A DNA stretch of 38,036 nucleotides from a virus. How positions within the stretch are numbered: position 1 is the stretch's first letter; each line of letters opens with the position of its first letter. Position numbers and translations under genes: made by a program. This document shows positions 1 through 9,585 of this stretch, one piece after another. The notes beneath the pieces are model-generated. The model had not been told where the DNA came from, did not search any database, and worked only from the letters and a program-made list of their open reading frames with translations. The stretch spans positions 1 to 38,036 of IMG/VR virus record IMGVR_UViG_3300042887_002225, one strand, 5' to 3'.

Positions 1-299
1 GCATATTTATACACCTTGTAAATCCTCAAGACCAAGTTTATCAGAACAACCTTATTACTTCAAAGTATGAAATCATTGGAGAGGTAACAGATTTAATACC
101 ATATACAAAAGATATTGTAAATGATGAGGAACAAACACAGGTGTATTTAGACAGGTTGGAACAACTACAAACGATATACTTTAAGTTTATAACTAATTTA
201 AATAAGCACCCAAAGAATAAAATTGCCATCGGACAGGTAATGCGAAAAGAAGTATTGCACGAATACGATGATAACCTTATTGGATATGTGTTTACTTTT
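1..299. repeat. Terminal direct repeat (left copy), circular-assembly overlap
   Basis: Bases 1-299 match bases 37738-38036 at 296 of 299 positions. The differences are at 128 (G here, T at the right end), 137 (A/G) and 223 (T/G). The repeat lies inside one continuous reading frame that starts at 37626 and ends at 338, so the simplest reading is that the contig closes on itself. Three mismatches, two of them changing an amino acid, suggest that a mixed population was assembled. The alternative is a genuine short terminal redundancy. Confidence 0.9.
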
Positions 300-338
300 A
301 CAATGGAAATTATTGAACCTGTTGTTTATCAATGTTAG
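1..338 (+). CDS. Tail terminator / tail completion-like protein, 3' part (5' part at 37626-38036)
   Basis: The frame is open from base 3 to the TAG at 336-338. Joined to the piece at 37626-37737 across the circular junction it gives a 149-residue protein. It is small and mixed alpha/beta, with a hydrophobic N-terminal strand (PRIFIHLV), a central helical stretch and a final beta-rich segment (GYVFTFTMEI). That resembles gpU-like tail terminators in size and strand pattern, but I see no diagnostic motif. It lies between the frameshifted chaperone-like gene and a gp10-like gene, which supports a tail-tube completion role. The 7-base overlap with the next start (332) suggests coupled translation. 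The family call is inference. Confidence 0.55.
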   Translation, partial: IFIHLVNPQDQVYQNNLITSKYEIIGEVTDLIPYTKDIVNDEEQTQVYLDRLEQLQTIYFKFITNLNKHPKNKIAIGQVMRKEVLHEYDDNLIGYVFTFTMEIIEPVVYQC

Positions 339-823
339 AGCAAGAAATAAATAGAATATTGAACGAAGAAGGTGCAAATATCATCGCAGAAATTCGTTCT
401 TTAATTATTTCAACAGGTGCAAATGCAAGCGGTAAGACAAGCAACTCATTACAAGCAAATATTTCAGTAACAAAGAATAAAATAAACTTTGGAATAAATG
501 GTGGTGCTGGCTTTGAGTTTATTGAAACAGGAAGAGGAGTAACAAAAAAAGGTAGCAGGAAAGGTAAGTTAAAAAGCATAATAAGACAATGGATTGATGA
601 TAAAGGTATTCAACCCGAGGGCAAAATGACAAAGGACGCACTTGCTTTTGTTATTACAAGAGCCATACATCAAAGAGGAACATTACTAAACTTACTCGGG
701 GAAACAAGGGAAATACAATCAGCTGTATTGACACAAAAAAGAATTGATAGTGTTATTGATAAAGTTAAAATAGAAATACAAAAAGATTTTGCAGAACAAA
801 TTGCAAATACATTTAAGTTATGA
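332..823 (+). CDS. Tail completion / HK97 gp10-like minor protein
   Basis: 163 residues, ATG start overlapping the previous stop by 7 bases. The N-terminal third is helical. A segment ASGKTSNSLQANISV then resembles the 'tG.L..si.v' signature of HK97 gp10-like neck and tail-completion proteins, followed by a beta-rich part (FEFIETGRGVTKKGSRKG) and a WIDDKGI segment typical of the same group in Bacteroidetes phages. It probably joins head to tail or caps the tail tube. The next gene starts 4 bases before its stop (ATGA overlap), so it belongs to the tail operon. The family assignment is from memory of the pattern, with no profile search. Confidence 0.5.
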   Translation: MLEQEINRILNEEGANIIAEIRSLIISTGANASGKTSNSLQANISVTKNKINFGINGGAGFEFIETGRGVTKKGSRKGKLKSIIRQWIDDKGIQPEGKMTKDALAFVITRAIHQRGTLLNLLGETREIQSAVLTQKRIDSVIDKVKIEIQKDFAEQIANTFKL

Positions 824-2364
824 TACAACTAATTAAAAGACCCGAAGTAAACGATACAGATTTACCATTATTATCAAGATGGCAATCAAACCGACTACCT
901 TACATTTTTGAGTTTCAAAGAACGGATAGCATCATTTTATCAATCGTTCCACACTTTACAGGCAACATTCAAGTACAAGTACCTATTCCAATAGCGAATG
1001 GACTTGCAATAATCAACAGCACTTTAACAATTTATTCTGCTAATGGTCTTTACAATGGTGTTACAGGTACATTAAAATCAGTAGGTAATATCGGTTCAAG
1101 TTATTATTTAATAACAGACATTCCATATATCGGTAGTGATACAGGCGGTTATATTATTGCAAATGCAAGGGAACTATACAGAGCGTATGTAAAACTTGTT
1201 GGTATTACACCTACAACAAATCAAGAGATTGAACTTGGTACTTTATACGGAACTCCACAGGCAAACGGACTTGTTAAAATGGATGTAAAGGCATTATTGA
1301 CTTATGCTATGCAGAAGCAAAATCTATTTACATTTAATGTACGCAATCTAAAAGACATTTACTCTTATTTAAGTTTTAAGTTGTATTACAATGCAGGTTA
1401 CAATATTGGAATAAACTCATATAAGGAATTTACAACTGACAAATTAGATAGTAATGGTAATACAGCAATAACATACTACGCTATTGATGGTGTTAAAAAC
1501 ATACTTGAACAATATGGACAAAACTTTGCTGATTACCTTACAACACCAAAACAAAGAGAGGTAAAATTCTTAACTGAATTTCAAACACCGACTAAATTCA
1601 TAGGATTTCCATTTGCTTTGAATTGGATATTTAATAAAGACCTTTCAGCAGGTAAAACAAACATTACACTTGAAGAAGATGAATATGATGCAACAGGAAA
1701 CAACACAAACCATTACGATGAGATAATTAATAAATCAGAAAGCGGTGGAGTAAACCATTTGTTGCTTACAGGGAATTATACAACAGGAACGGAGTACATT
1801 GAAGCTTGGATTGAAGCAAACGGAACAGCAGGGGAATACTATGTAGCAGAAAATTATGTAGCCGACTTTTATACGGATGATGTATTAAATAGTAGCGGTG
1901 CTTCAATAAGAGTGACAGAAAAAAAGAAGGTGTATATTGATACAAGATGCAGAAAAAATCCTGTTTATTTAATGTGGAAGAACTCGCTCGGTGGCTGGGA
2001 TTATTGGTTGTTTGATAACAATACAGAGGAGAATTATCTTGCTAAACATAATACAGATTACTCTTTATATGTAGAGAACATTGAAACTACAAATGTTAAA
2101 AGTAAGTTTGTAATTGCAGACCAAGTAAAGACAATAACCTGCGGAGATAGTGTTTCTATATCTTCAATAAAAGGAATAGCAGGGATTGAGAAAAGTCCAC
2201 AGGTGTTTATGTTGCACGATGCAACAAAACTTACAACAAATCCTTCTCTCGCTTGGATTGGTGTAAATGTAGCACCAAAAGGATTTAAGTATTCACCATT
2301 AGCAGACAGGGTTGATGTTGAAGTTACATTTGAATTACCAAACTTCTATACAATACCAAACTAA
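820..2364 (+). CDS. Large virion (tail/baseplate) protein, unknown family
   Basis: 514 residues, mostly beta-strand, Asn/Thr/Tyr-rich, with no membrane segment and no enzymatic motif. It opens with IQLIKRPEVNDTD and has a Cys-containing middle (DTRCRKNPVYLMW, then ITCGDSVSIS), ending in a beta-rich tail (VEVTFELPNFYTIPN). This layout resembles large tail-associated proteins of Bacteroidetes phages that precede the tape measure gene. ATGA overlaps on both sides (start 820, next start 2364) place it in a tightly coupled tail operon. It is probably a distal tail, baseplate or fibre-anchoring component. The exact role is unknown. Confidence 0.6.
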   Translation: MIQLIKRPEVNDTDLPLLSRWQSNRLPYIFEFQRTDSIILSIVPHFTGNIQVQVPIPIANGLAIINSTLTIYSANGLYNGVTGTLKSVGNIGSSYYLITDIPYIGSDTGGYIIANARELYRAYVKLVGITPTTNQEIELGTLYGTPQANGLVKMDVKALLTYAMQKQNLFTFNVRNLKDIYSYLSFKLYYNAGYNIGINSYKEFTTDKLDSNGNTAITYYAIDGVKNILEQYGQNFADYLTTPKQREVKFLTEFQTPTKFIGFPFALNWIFNKDLSAGKTNITLEEDEYDATGNNTNHYDEIINKSESGGVNHLLLTGNYTTGTEYIEAWIEANGTAGEYYVAENYVADFYTDDVLNSSGASIRVTEKKKVYIDTRCRKNPVYLMWKNSLGGWDYWLFDNNTEENYLAKHNTDYSLYVENIETTNVKSKFVIADQVKTITCGDSVSISSIKGIAGIEKSPQVFMLHDATKLTTNPSLAWIGVNVAPKGFKYSPLADRVDVEVTFELPNFYTIPN

Positions 2365-4664
2365 TGACAAGGATTGAATTAATAGTTAACGATGAACAAC
2401 TTGACCTTTATGAGAGTACAGCGGTTGCTCTTGTATTGCAATCACAGAACTTTAATGAGTTATCTGAAAAGTCAAGTTCATTTAGCAGGTCGTTTACAAT
2501 TCCAAGGACAGACAACAATGCAAGGATATTAAAGAATGTATTTACATTTAACATAGCGGATAGATTAGCATATAATAAACTAAATGCTGTATTAAAGGTA
2601 AATGGAATTGAGATTGGCAAAGGAAATATCATAATTGAAAATGATGGTATTGGTTATAATGAATTGCGGTTGACTTTTTATTTTGATGCTTCTCCATTCT
2701 ATCAAATAATTTCAAGAAGAATGCTTTTAGATTGCAACTTTAACGAGTTTGACCATTACTACAATAATCAAAACATACTTGCTTCTTTTGATGATGATAA
2801 AGATTATATCTATCCTTTTATACAATACAACTCAAATGGAATAGGGGAAGTTTATGTTGGTGCGAGTTCATTATTTGCTGACTACGATAGAATGTTACCT
2901 GCAATAAAGTTCTCTGCAATTATAAAAGCAATTAGTAAAACGCTGGGATATACGATAAAAGGAAATATATTTGATAAAACAGAATTTAAGTCAGCTATAT
3001 TCCCATTCGCAAAAGGAAAATTTGAAAGAGATAAATATTATTACAAACGATATACTTTTAACACCGCTTGTTTAACAAATCAAACACTTACAACAAACAG
3101 CGTTATTCAATTAACAGAAGAAGATTCAAGTGGTAATCTTAAAGCAGAAGGATTAAGTATTGTACCATTCAGTCAGTATTACAATCAAACAGCAGTAGCA
3201 CCTATTACATCGTACTCCACTACAAATTCATTAAAGTATTTATCTTTTGCAGATAATGTTAAATGTAAGGTTGCTGTTAAGTGTGACATAACAATAAATA
3301 CGGCAAGTTCAAATATTATTGTTACTTCTAATGGTAGTTACAGAGATAGCGTTATTGCTACATTAACTAATCAAGCAACAGGACAAGTAATACTACCGAC
3401 AACAGGTTCTACATTTGCATCTACAATACAAACAGGAACATATACACTTGAATATATTACAGAGGAAAGGTTTGTCGCTCATAATTATTATAGCATAAGT
3501 GTAACAAGTAACAAACTAAACAACACAATAAGCAATTTAACTCTTGATGTAACATACATTGAAGATTACGGAACAACAGATGAGAATAGAAAAATTCAAA
3601 AATCAGTTCCCGATAATGTTTATTCAACTTATAGTTCATCAAATTATTATAGGGGCGGTGCAAATCCCGACTATGTAAATGTTTCAAGTGGAACAGGAGC
3701 AGGTTTGTATAAAGCGTTACAAGATGGTGGTAATAACAATATTTTACCACAACCTAATTTATTTTGGTCTTTGGTAGCAGGTGGTGTTGTAGATATTAAA
3801 TGGTCTAATACAATTGTAACAGCAGGTACAATACTACCCGATATTACAATAGGCACTTTCTTAAAGATGATTGCTCAATTATTCTGCTGTACTATTATTG
3901 TAGATGAGAATACAAGAGTTGTTGAGTTTTATTCTTTGGAAGATACCTACAACAATATAAATAGTCAATTAGATTGGTCAGATAGAATAGTAAATATTGA
4001 AGCATCTGTTTGGAATACAAGAGCAAGTGCCTACGGACAGAATAGTATTTTTAAGTTCAATAATGCGGAAGAGGTTGGTGAAATTGGTAAAGGTGTTATT
4101 CAAGTAAATGATACTACACTTGATGAAGATAAAAAGGTAATTGAAATTGCTTACGGATTTCCACAGGAAAAACTATTTAAGCAATATGTTTTCCCTGCTA
4201 TAACATACGACTATACAATAATGTGGATTAAGAAATTTATAGTAAATGCAACAAATCCTTATGAAGTAGCAGGTGATGATAAAATCTTGATTGGCAACTA
4301 TTACATAAGTACGGATTCCACTTTATTCGGAGATGTTAGATGGAGTAAGAAATATGAGTTTGTAAGTATAACAAATAAAAAAGTGATTGGCATTTCTGCG
4401 AATGGCGACAGAACACCAGCACCAACTCAAAAAACAATCGGATTTAATTTTGCTCTTAATAGTTATTACAAGTACATAAATTACATTCTTTCCGTTTACA
4501 AAGAATTAAATTGCTTTATGATTTTAAGTTCAAATGATATTGCAAATATAGATTACCGCAAAACAATTTATATTCAACAATTTAACTCTGTATTCTATTT
4601 GCAAAAGATAAATGATTGGACAGAGGGGAAACCAACAAAAGTTGAACTATTAAAATTAATTTAA
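2364..4664 (+). CDS. Large tail/baseplate protein, unknown family
   Basis: 766 residues, soluble and beta-rich. The N-terminal 130 residues (RIELIVNDEQLDLYE, then SFSRSFTIPRTDNNARIL and LRLTFYFDAS) look like the repeated N-terminal module of Bacteroidetes tail proteins. The middle is long and Thr/Ser/Asn-rich, suggestive of a fibre or carbohydrate-contacting region, and the end returns to an ordered fold. It overlaps the previous stop by one base and lies 3 bases before the tape measure protein. A baseplate hub or tail-tip role is plausible. No catalytic site is visible, so it is not called as an enzyme. Confidence 0.6.
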   Translation: MTRIELIVNDEQLDLYESTAVALVLQSQNFNELSEKSSSFSRSFTIPRTDNNARILKNVFTFNIADRLAYNKLNAVLKVNGIEIGKGNIIIENDGIGYNELRLTFYFDASPFYQIISRRMLLDCNFNEFDHYYNNQNILASFDDDKDYIYPFIQYNSNGIGEVYVGASSLFADYDRMLPAIKFSAIIKAISKTLGYTIKGNIFDKTEFKSAIFPFAKGKFERDKYYYKRYTFNTACLTNQTLTTNSVIQLTEEDSSGNLKAEGLSIVPFSQYYNQTAVAPITSYSTTNSLKYLSFADNVKCKVAVKCDITINTASSNIIVTSNGSYRDSVIATLTNQATGQVILPTTGSTFASTIQTGTYTLEYITEERFVAHNYYSISVTSNKLNNTISNLTLDVTYIEDYGTTDENRKIQKSVPDNVYSTYSSSNYYRGGANPDYVNVSSGTGAGLYKALQDGGNNNILPQPNLFWSLVAGGVVDIKWSNTIVTAGTILPDITIGTFLKMIAQLFCCTIIVDENTRVVEFYSLEDTYNNINSQLDWSDRIVNIEASVWNTRASAYGQNSIFKFNNAEEVGEIGKGVIQVNDTTLDEDKKVIEIAYGFPQEKLFKQYVFPAITYDYTIMWIKKFIVNATNPYEVAGDDKILIGNYYISTDSTLFGDVRWSKKYEFVSITNKKVIGISANGDRTPAPTQKTIGFNFALNSYYKYINYILSVYKELNCFMILSSNDIANIDYRKTIYIQQFNSVFYLQKINDWTEGKPTKVELLKLI

Positions 4665-4667
4665 ACA

Positions 4668-7600
4668 ATGGCTGAAAAGAAAACAATACTTATAGATTTA
4701 CAATTTGATACTGCAAATATCAATAAAGGTCTTACAGATGTCCGCAGGAATATTAAAGGATTAAACGAAGAAGTAGGTGGATTAAAAAAGACATTTACTG
4801 ATTACGGAAAGGAGTTTGATGCGACTACTGAAAAGCAAAAGAAAAGAAGCGGTGATGCAGAGAAGCAAGCAAAGAAAGAAGAAGAAGCACTTGCTAAAAA
4901 GATAAAGCAAGAAGAAGAAGCATCTAAAAAGAAAGCGGAACAAGATGCACTCGCTTTACAACAGGCGGAAGCACTTGAACAAGCAATTAATCAAGTAGGA
5001 GATACCATTGGAGAAAGTTTAGGAGCAAGTCCAAGAGCACAAGAATTAATTGGACAGCTGGAAAATACAAAGAAGAACATTGATTTACTTACTGCGAGTA
5101 ATAAAACATTAAAGGATGGATTAAAAGAAGTTGAAGTTGGTAGTGAATCATACAATAGAATAAATAAAGCATTACAAGGTAACGAAGCACAACTAAAAAC
5201 TCTTAAAGGTGAATATTCTAATTTATCAAAAGAATTACAGAATAACATTAAAGAGAACGAAGCAAACGAGGGGAGTTACGAGCAGTTGTATCGTAGGTGG
5301 ACACAGGCAGATATCGCATTAAAGAACCTGCAAGGTACAATGAAAATAAATGCTGATGGTACTGTAGAGTTAACAGCTGAATATAAAAAAGCAAAAGCAG
5401 AAGTTGATAATTTAAAAACAGGTTTAATAAAGTTTGGAGAAGGAATTAAAGATGGAAGATTAAATGTAGGTAACTACAAGAACAGCATAAAAGAAGCGTG
5501 GCAAGAGATGGGACTATTTGGTCAAGCCACAAGTCAATTAAATCAATTAGTAACTCAAACAAGTGCGGGTGTAACATTAGCAAAAGAAGGTGTTAAATTA
5601 TTTGCTGATGGTATTGGTACGGTATCAAGAACAATATCAAGCGTATCGGGTATAAGTTTCTTTAATCCCGATGAAGCAGAAGAGGAGGTGGAAGCGGTTG
5701 AGAAGGTTACTGAAAGCATTACAACGGCTACAGAAAGTTTAGGAGAGGTAACCGAACAGGCAACAGAAGTAAAAGAAAGTATTGCCGATGTAGGTAAAGC
5801 AGGAACTGAAAGTGGTAAACAAATTTCAGTTGGAACAAATGTTGGTTCTAATGGAATGAAAGTTTTAAAAGGTGCTATTGTCGCAACAGGAATTGGAGCG
5901 TTGGTTGTTATTGTAGGTTCACTTATTCAATACTTTCAAAAGTTTCAGAAGGGAATGGACTTGGTTGCAAAAGTTACAGCAGTAGTAGGAAGTGTAATAA
6001 ATTCTATTGTAGGTACGGTGGTTAAATTAGGTACTGCTATTGCAACTCTTGACTTTGGTGCTTTTGTTGGTGCTTTTAAGAACGCTGGTAATGAAGCGGT
6101 GGAAAGTGCAAAGAAGACAGCACAACTTGAAGATGCAAAAGTTAAGTTAGAAGAAGCGGAAATAAGAAATAAAAAAGCAGTTGATGAGTACAACGATAGT
6201 TCACAAAGAGCGAGATTGTTATCAGAGGACAGAACTAAATCAGCAACTGAAAGAATTAAATTAATTGAACAAGCAAATCAAGATGAGAAGAAGGCTCTTG
6301 AACTAACACTTGGAATTGAAGCGGAAAGATTAAGAATATTAAATGAAGAGATTGCAAAGAAACAAAAGTCGGGTTCTGTTACAAGAGAGGAGTTAGATAA
6401 ACAGGCAGACCTTGAAATAAAAGTTGGTGATATAAAAGATGAAATTGCAAATAAAGAAATTCAAACAGCAAAAGAAACATCAAGATTAAGAAACAGGTTA
6501 AATGCAGAAGCAATAAGTAACGCAAAAGCACTTGCACAAGCAGAACTTACCATTGCAGAAGCAGGAGGTAAAAAAGCATTTGATTTAAGAAGACAAATAG
6601 CAAAACAAGAAAGAGATGAAGCAATTGCAACCGCTGAAGAAACAGGTGCAAGTAAAGAAGTAATCGAAAAACAATACCAAGCAAAAATCGCAGTCATCAA
6701 TGCAGAAATAACAGCTGATAGAAAAGCAAGAGCAAAAGAAATTGAACAAGCCGAAAGTCAAGCAATAAATAACAGATTGAATTTAATTGTAGATGGTAAA
6801 ACAAGGGAATTACAATTAGAAGCACAATCATTAAAAGATGCACTTGCAAATATTGAAAAGAAAGGAAAAGCAGAAGCAGATTTAAGACAATCATTAATTG
6901 AAGCAAGTGCAAAAAGAGTGAGGGAAATTGAGATTAAATATGCGGAAGAGACATACAACGAAATACTTGCAAAAGATAAAGAGTTTACCGACCAACAAAT
7001 TGCACAAAGAGAACAAAGTGCAAATCAAAGATTAACTCAATTAAGTCAACAACAGGCAAATGAAATAACCGCTTTAATAAATGCAGGTGCAACAGCAACA
7101 GAAATAGAAAATAGAAAGGTAGAACAACAGCGAGAATTTGCAAATCAAAGTTTATTAATTGAACAGCAAAGATTAGCTGAAACACTTGCATTACAAAGAG
7201 CATCAGCAGGTACACAGGCATTACAAACACAGGAGTTATTTAATAAAGAGAAGGCAATACTTGACCAGCAATTAGCAAGTAAAAAAATTAGTCAAGAGCA
7301 ATACGATACTGAATTAGCACAAAAGAAAAAAGAGAACGATGATTTATTGCTCAAAGTTACAACAGAAAATTCAGCACAAATAATATCTACGGAGCAAGCA
7401 CTTGCTCAAACTCAATTAGATATACAACAAACAAAGAATGACCAACTAATTGAAGATTCTAAACGAACAACTGAAATATTAAAGCAACAGCAAGAGCAAC
7501 AATTCTCTGATGCTTTAAATATTGTTAATGCTTTTAAGTCCTTATTTGCAACTGATACTAAAAACAGAAAAGAATATAAAGATGTACTAAAAGCATTAAG

Positions 7601-8165
7601 TATTGCAGAGATATGGATTAATACATATAAGGAGATTAGTAACTATTGGATAGGTGCTTCAATGGATACAGCTAAAACTTTGTATGGTGGTGTTGGTGCT
7701 ACGATTCTTGCAAGTGTATTATCAGCTGGAGCATTGGCGAGAGGTATAGCAAATACATCAAAAGTTTCAAAGAACGAAGAAGGTGGTTATACATTAGAAA
7801 ATGCAATGAAGGAATACAACCCTGTTTATTCCGCAAACTTTAAAGGTGGTTATGTCCGTACACCTACAATATGGAATTTAGCAGGTGAAAAAGGAACGGA
7901 GTATGTTGCTCCTAATTGGCAGATACAACAAAATCCTGCTTTATTTAGTTCATTAGAACAATGGAGAAGTACAGGTGTAAAGCCGTTTGCCGATGGTGGT
8001 TTTACAACTACAAACATAACCGCTCCTTTAATGAACTCAATGGAAATGCTTACGAGTGCAATTTCGAGTGGATTTGCATCTGCTCCAAGTCCGATAGTGT
8101 CAGTTCAAGAAATTAACACCATACAAAATCGTGTCACAACAATTGAAAGCAGAGCAAGTTTATAA
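4668..8165 (+). CDS. Tape measure protein
   Basis: 1165 residues, the longest protein in the genome and much the most helical. Long charged coiled coils rich in Glu, Lys, Ala and Gln occupy about residues 1-250 and 500-960. A short hydrophobic segment (GAIVATGIGALVVIVGSLI) lies near residue 410 and a second hydrophobic patch near residues 1000-1025. The C-terminus carries GGYVRTPTIWNLAGEKGTEY, the GEKGxE element common in tape measure proteins. Family knowledge: it sets tail length and enters the host envelope. Its length predicts a tail of roughly 170 nm at the usual 1.5 angstrom per residue. It sits directly after two large tail proteins, not directly after the chaperone pair, which is unusual. 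Confidence 0.93.
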   Translation: MAEKKTILIDLQFDTANINKGLTDVRRNIKGLNEEVGGLKKTFTDYGKEFDATTEKQKKRSGDAEKQAKKEEEALAKKIKQEEEASKKKAEQDALALQQAEALEQAINQVGDTIGESLGASPRAQELIGQLENTKKNIDLLTASNKTLKDGLKEVEVGSESYNRINKALQGNEAQLKTLKGEYSNLSKELQNNIKENEANEGSYEQLYRRWTQADIALKNLQGTMKINADGTVELTAEYKKAKAEVDNLKTGLIKFGEGIKDGRLNVGNYKNSIKEAWQEMGLFGQATSQLNQLVTQTSAGVTLAKEGVKLFADGIGTVSRTISSVSGISFFNPDEAEEEVEAVEKVTESITTATESLGEVTEQATEVKESIADVGKAGTESGKQISVGTNVGSNGMKVLKGAIVATGIGALVVIVGSLIQYFQKFQKGMDLVAKVTAVVGSVINSIVGTVVKLGTAIATLDFGAFVGAFKNAGNEAVESAKKTAQLEDAKVKLEEAEIRNKKAVDEYNDSSQRARLLSEDRTKSATERIKLIEQANQDEKKALELTLGIEAERLRILNEEIAKKQKSGSVTREELDKQADLEIKVGDIKDEIANKEIQTAKETSRLRNRLNAEAISNAKALAQAELTIAEAGGKKAFDLRRQIAKQERDEAIATAEETGASKEVIEKQYQAKIAVINAEITADRKARAKEIEQAESQAINNRLNLIVDGKTRELQLEAQSLKDALANIEKKGKAEADLRQSLIEASAKRVREIEIKYAEETYNEILAKDKEFTDQQIAQREQSANQRLTQLSQQQANEITALINAGATATEIENRKVEQQREFANQSLLIEQQRLAETLALQRASAGTQALQTQELFNKEKAILDQQLASKKISQEQYDTELAQKKKENDDLLLKVTTENSAQIISTEQALAQTQLDIQQTKNDQLIEDSKRTTEILKQQQEQQFSDALNIVNAFKSLFATDTKNRKEYKDVLKALSIAEIWINTYKEISNYWIGASMDTAKTLYGGVGATILASVLSAGALARGIANTSKVSKNEEGGYTLENAMKEYNPVYSANFKGGYVRTPTIWNLAGEKGTEYVAPNWQIQQNPALFSSLEQWRSTGVKPFADGGFTTTNITAPLMNSMEMLTSAISSGFASAPSPIVSVQEINTIQNRVTTIESRASL

Positions 8166-8418
8166 CGAAATTAAACGGCTCAAAGAAAATGGTTCACTAC
8201 CTAAATTGATATCCGTAGGTCTGATAAGTCCAAAGGCAAGTACATACTTTGACATAACAGAAAGAGTAAACAACCAAGCGGAAAGACATAGAAGGACATC
8301 AAACAAAATAATAATAAGCCAAGTTGCAACAGAGTTTAGATGTTCAGAAACAACCATTTACAGAGCGTTAAAAACAATGCGTAAACCTTTGCACACTCCT
8401 GCAAAAAAAGTGATATAA
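8131..8418 (+). CDS. Small helix-turn-helix protein at the end of the tail operon
   Basis: 95 residues from a GTG that lies 35 bases inside the tape measure gene in another frame; no in-frame ATG gives a comparable product. The C-terminal part (VATEFRCSETTIYRALKTMRK, positions about 64-84) reads as a helix-turn-helix of the resolvase or MerR-like type, and the tail is basic. It is the last gene before the promoter at 8427. It could be a small regulator of the head genes, or a structural protein with a fortuitous HTH-like sequence. Codon use and continuous spacing argue that it is translated. The function is inference. Confidence 0.6.
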   Translation: MSQQLKAEQVYNEIKRLKENGSLPKLISVGLISPKASTYFDITERVNNQAERHRRTSNKIIISQVATEFRCSETTIYRALKTMRKPLHTPAKKVI

Positions 8419-8426
8419 ATTATACA

Positions 8427-8438
8427 TACATTTGTTAT
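8427..8438 (+). promoter_or_regulatory. Bacteroidetes-type promoter, leaderless start for protease operon
   Basis: TACATTTG at 8427-8434 matches the Bacteroidetes -7 consensus TAnnTTTG. The ATG of the protease follows after only four bases (TTAT). Transcription would begin at or next to the ATG, giving a leaderless mRNA. No clear -33 TTG is visible. Confidence 0.6.
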
Positions 8439-9569
8439 ATGAGTAAAGTAGGTCAAATAAATATAGTCGGCTCAATTGGTGGTTACGAAGTAACATTACA
8501 GAATGTAATGGAGCAGGTTAAATCAGCAGGTGTTGTAGATGAGTATTTAGTAATTATAAATAGCGGTGGAGGAGAAGTATTTGAAGGATATGCGATATAC
8601 AACTATTTACTTTCTTTAAACAAACCACTTACAACTCGTGGAGTTGGAATTGTTGCTTCAATCGCTACGGTGATATTTTTAGCAGGTAAAAAAAGACAGC
8701 TGTATAATACAACTCAATTCTTAATACATAATCCTTGGAGTGGTGCTGAAGGTGATGCATCAGAATTTATTCGTAAAGCAGAAGAGTTAAGAAACATTGA
8801 AAACAATTTAATTGACTTTTACGCACAACATACAGGAATAGATAATACAACTATTCAAGATTTAATGAACGAAGACAAATTTATTAGTTCTGAAAATGCT
8901 TTAGAATTAAAATTTGCAACTGAAATCTTATCTCCTGTTAAGGCATTTGCTACATATAAAAACAATAATCAAAATAAAAATCAAATGAGCAAAATCGGAA
9001 AAATTTTCAAACAAGCATTTGCGGAATTAAAAAACGCTGGTGTTGTATTGAACGAAAGTGTTATGACCAAAGATGGTCAAGAGTTAGAAATAACTATGTC
9101 GGGTTCAACTATTGCAGTTGGAGATGAAGTAATGGTAGAAGGACAACCTGCGGAAGGAAGTTACTATCTTGCTGATGGAACAGAGATTGAGTGCAAAGGT
9201 GGTATTATTACTGCTGTAATGCAAGCAAGTGCATCAACTGATGAAACAACCGCTTCAAAGGAATTAGAAATTCTAAATGCAAAGAAATCTGAATTAGAAG
9301 AGCAAATTGCTAATTTAACAAGTGAGTTAGAAGCGTTGCGTTCAGAGAATGAAACATTAAAAGGAACAAACGAGCAAATGGTTGAAGAGGTTGAAGCAAT
9401 TACAAACCACCTTCGTAAGTTAAACATTAAAGCTTCTATTCCATCTGCTAAAACATCTTTCAATAAAACTGCATTAGATACTACTACAGAATTAAGCAAA
9501 GATGATATCAAAGCAAGATTTAAAGAATTTCAAGCAAACAAGAAAAATAAAGTAACATTAGCAATTTAA
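8439..9569 (+). CDS. ClpP-like (S14) prohead protease with C-terminal scaffold domain
   Basis: 376 residues. Residues 1-165 are a ClpP/SppA-type serine protease: the strand INSGGGEVFEGYAIYNYL matches the 'aSGGg..aG.aiyn.L' motif, the nucleophile is Ser74 in IVASIATVIFLAG, and the catalytic His is His97 in LIHNPW. An acidic residue downstream would complete the triad. Residues 183-376 form a separate domain ending in a coiled coil (about 270-320) and a positively charged tail, typical of scaffolding proteins. The major capsid gene follows 16 bases later. The role is to cleave the scaffold during prohead maturation. An in-frame ATG at 8985 may produce the scaffold alone. Confidence 0.9.
   Translation: MSKVGQINIVGSIGGYEVTLQNVMEQVKSAGVVDEYLVIINSGGGEVFEGYAIYNYLLSLNKPLTTRGVGIVASIATVIFLAGKKRQLYNTTQFLIHNPWSGAEGDASEFIRKAEELRNIENNLIDFYAQHTGIDNTTIQDLMNEDKFISSENALELKFATEILSPVKAFATYKNNNQNKNQMSKIGKIFKQAFAELKNAGVVLNESVMTKDGQELEITMSGSTIAVGDEVMVEGQPAEGSYYLADGTEIECKGGIITAVMQASASTDETTASKELEILNAKKSELEEQIANLTSELEALRSENETLKGTNEQMVEEVEAITNHLRKLNIKASIPSAKTSFNKTALDTTTELSKDDIKARFKEFQANKKNKVTLAI
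8985..9569 (+). CDS. Probable nested scaffold protein (internal start within protease gene)
   Basis: An in-frame ATG at 8985 (Met183 of the protease) begins MSKIGKIFKQAFAELK and follows an A-rich stretch (AAAATAAAAATCAA) like that upstream of other starts in this genome. The product would be 194 residues: a small beta-rich part (SGSTIAVGDEVMVEG), a coiled coil and a basic end. Lambda C/Nu3 and many other phages make scaffold this way. I see the start and context directly; its use is inference. Confidence 0.5.
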   Translation: MSKIGKIFKQAFAELKNAGVVLNESVMTKDGQELEITMSGSTIAVGDEVMVEGQPAEGSYYLADGTEIECKGGIITAVMQASASTDETTASKELEILNAKKSELEEQIANLTSELEALRSENETLKGTNEQMVEEVEAITNHLRKLNIKASIPSAKTSFNKTALDTTTELSKDDIKARFKEFQANKKNKVTLAI

Positions 9570-9585
9570 AAAAAAGGAAAATAAA

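Noticed and set aside
1-299. True gene duplication or long terminal repeat
   Set aside because: Joining the ends makes one intact reading frame, so a circular assembly overlap explains both copies.
6697-6958. Leucine-rich minus-strand ORFs in the tape measure gene (and similar ones elsewhere)
   Set aside because: They mirror coiled-coil or AT-rich coding sequence; composition is a by-product of the real + strand gene.
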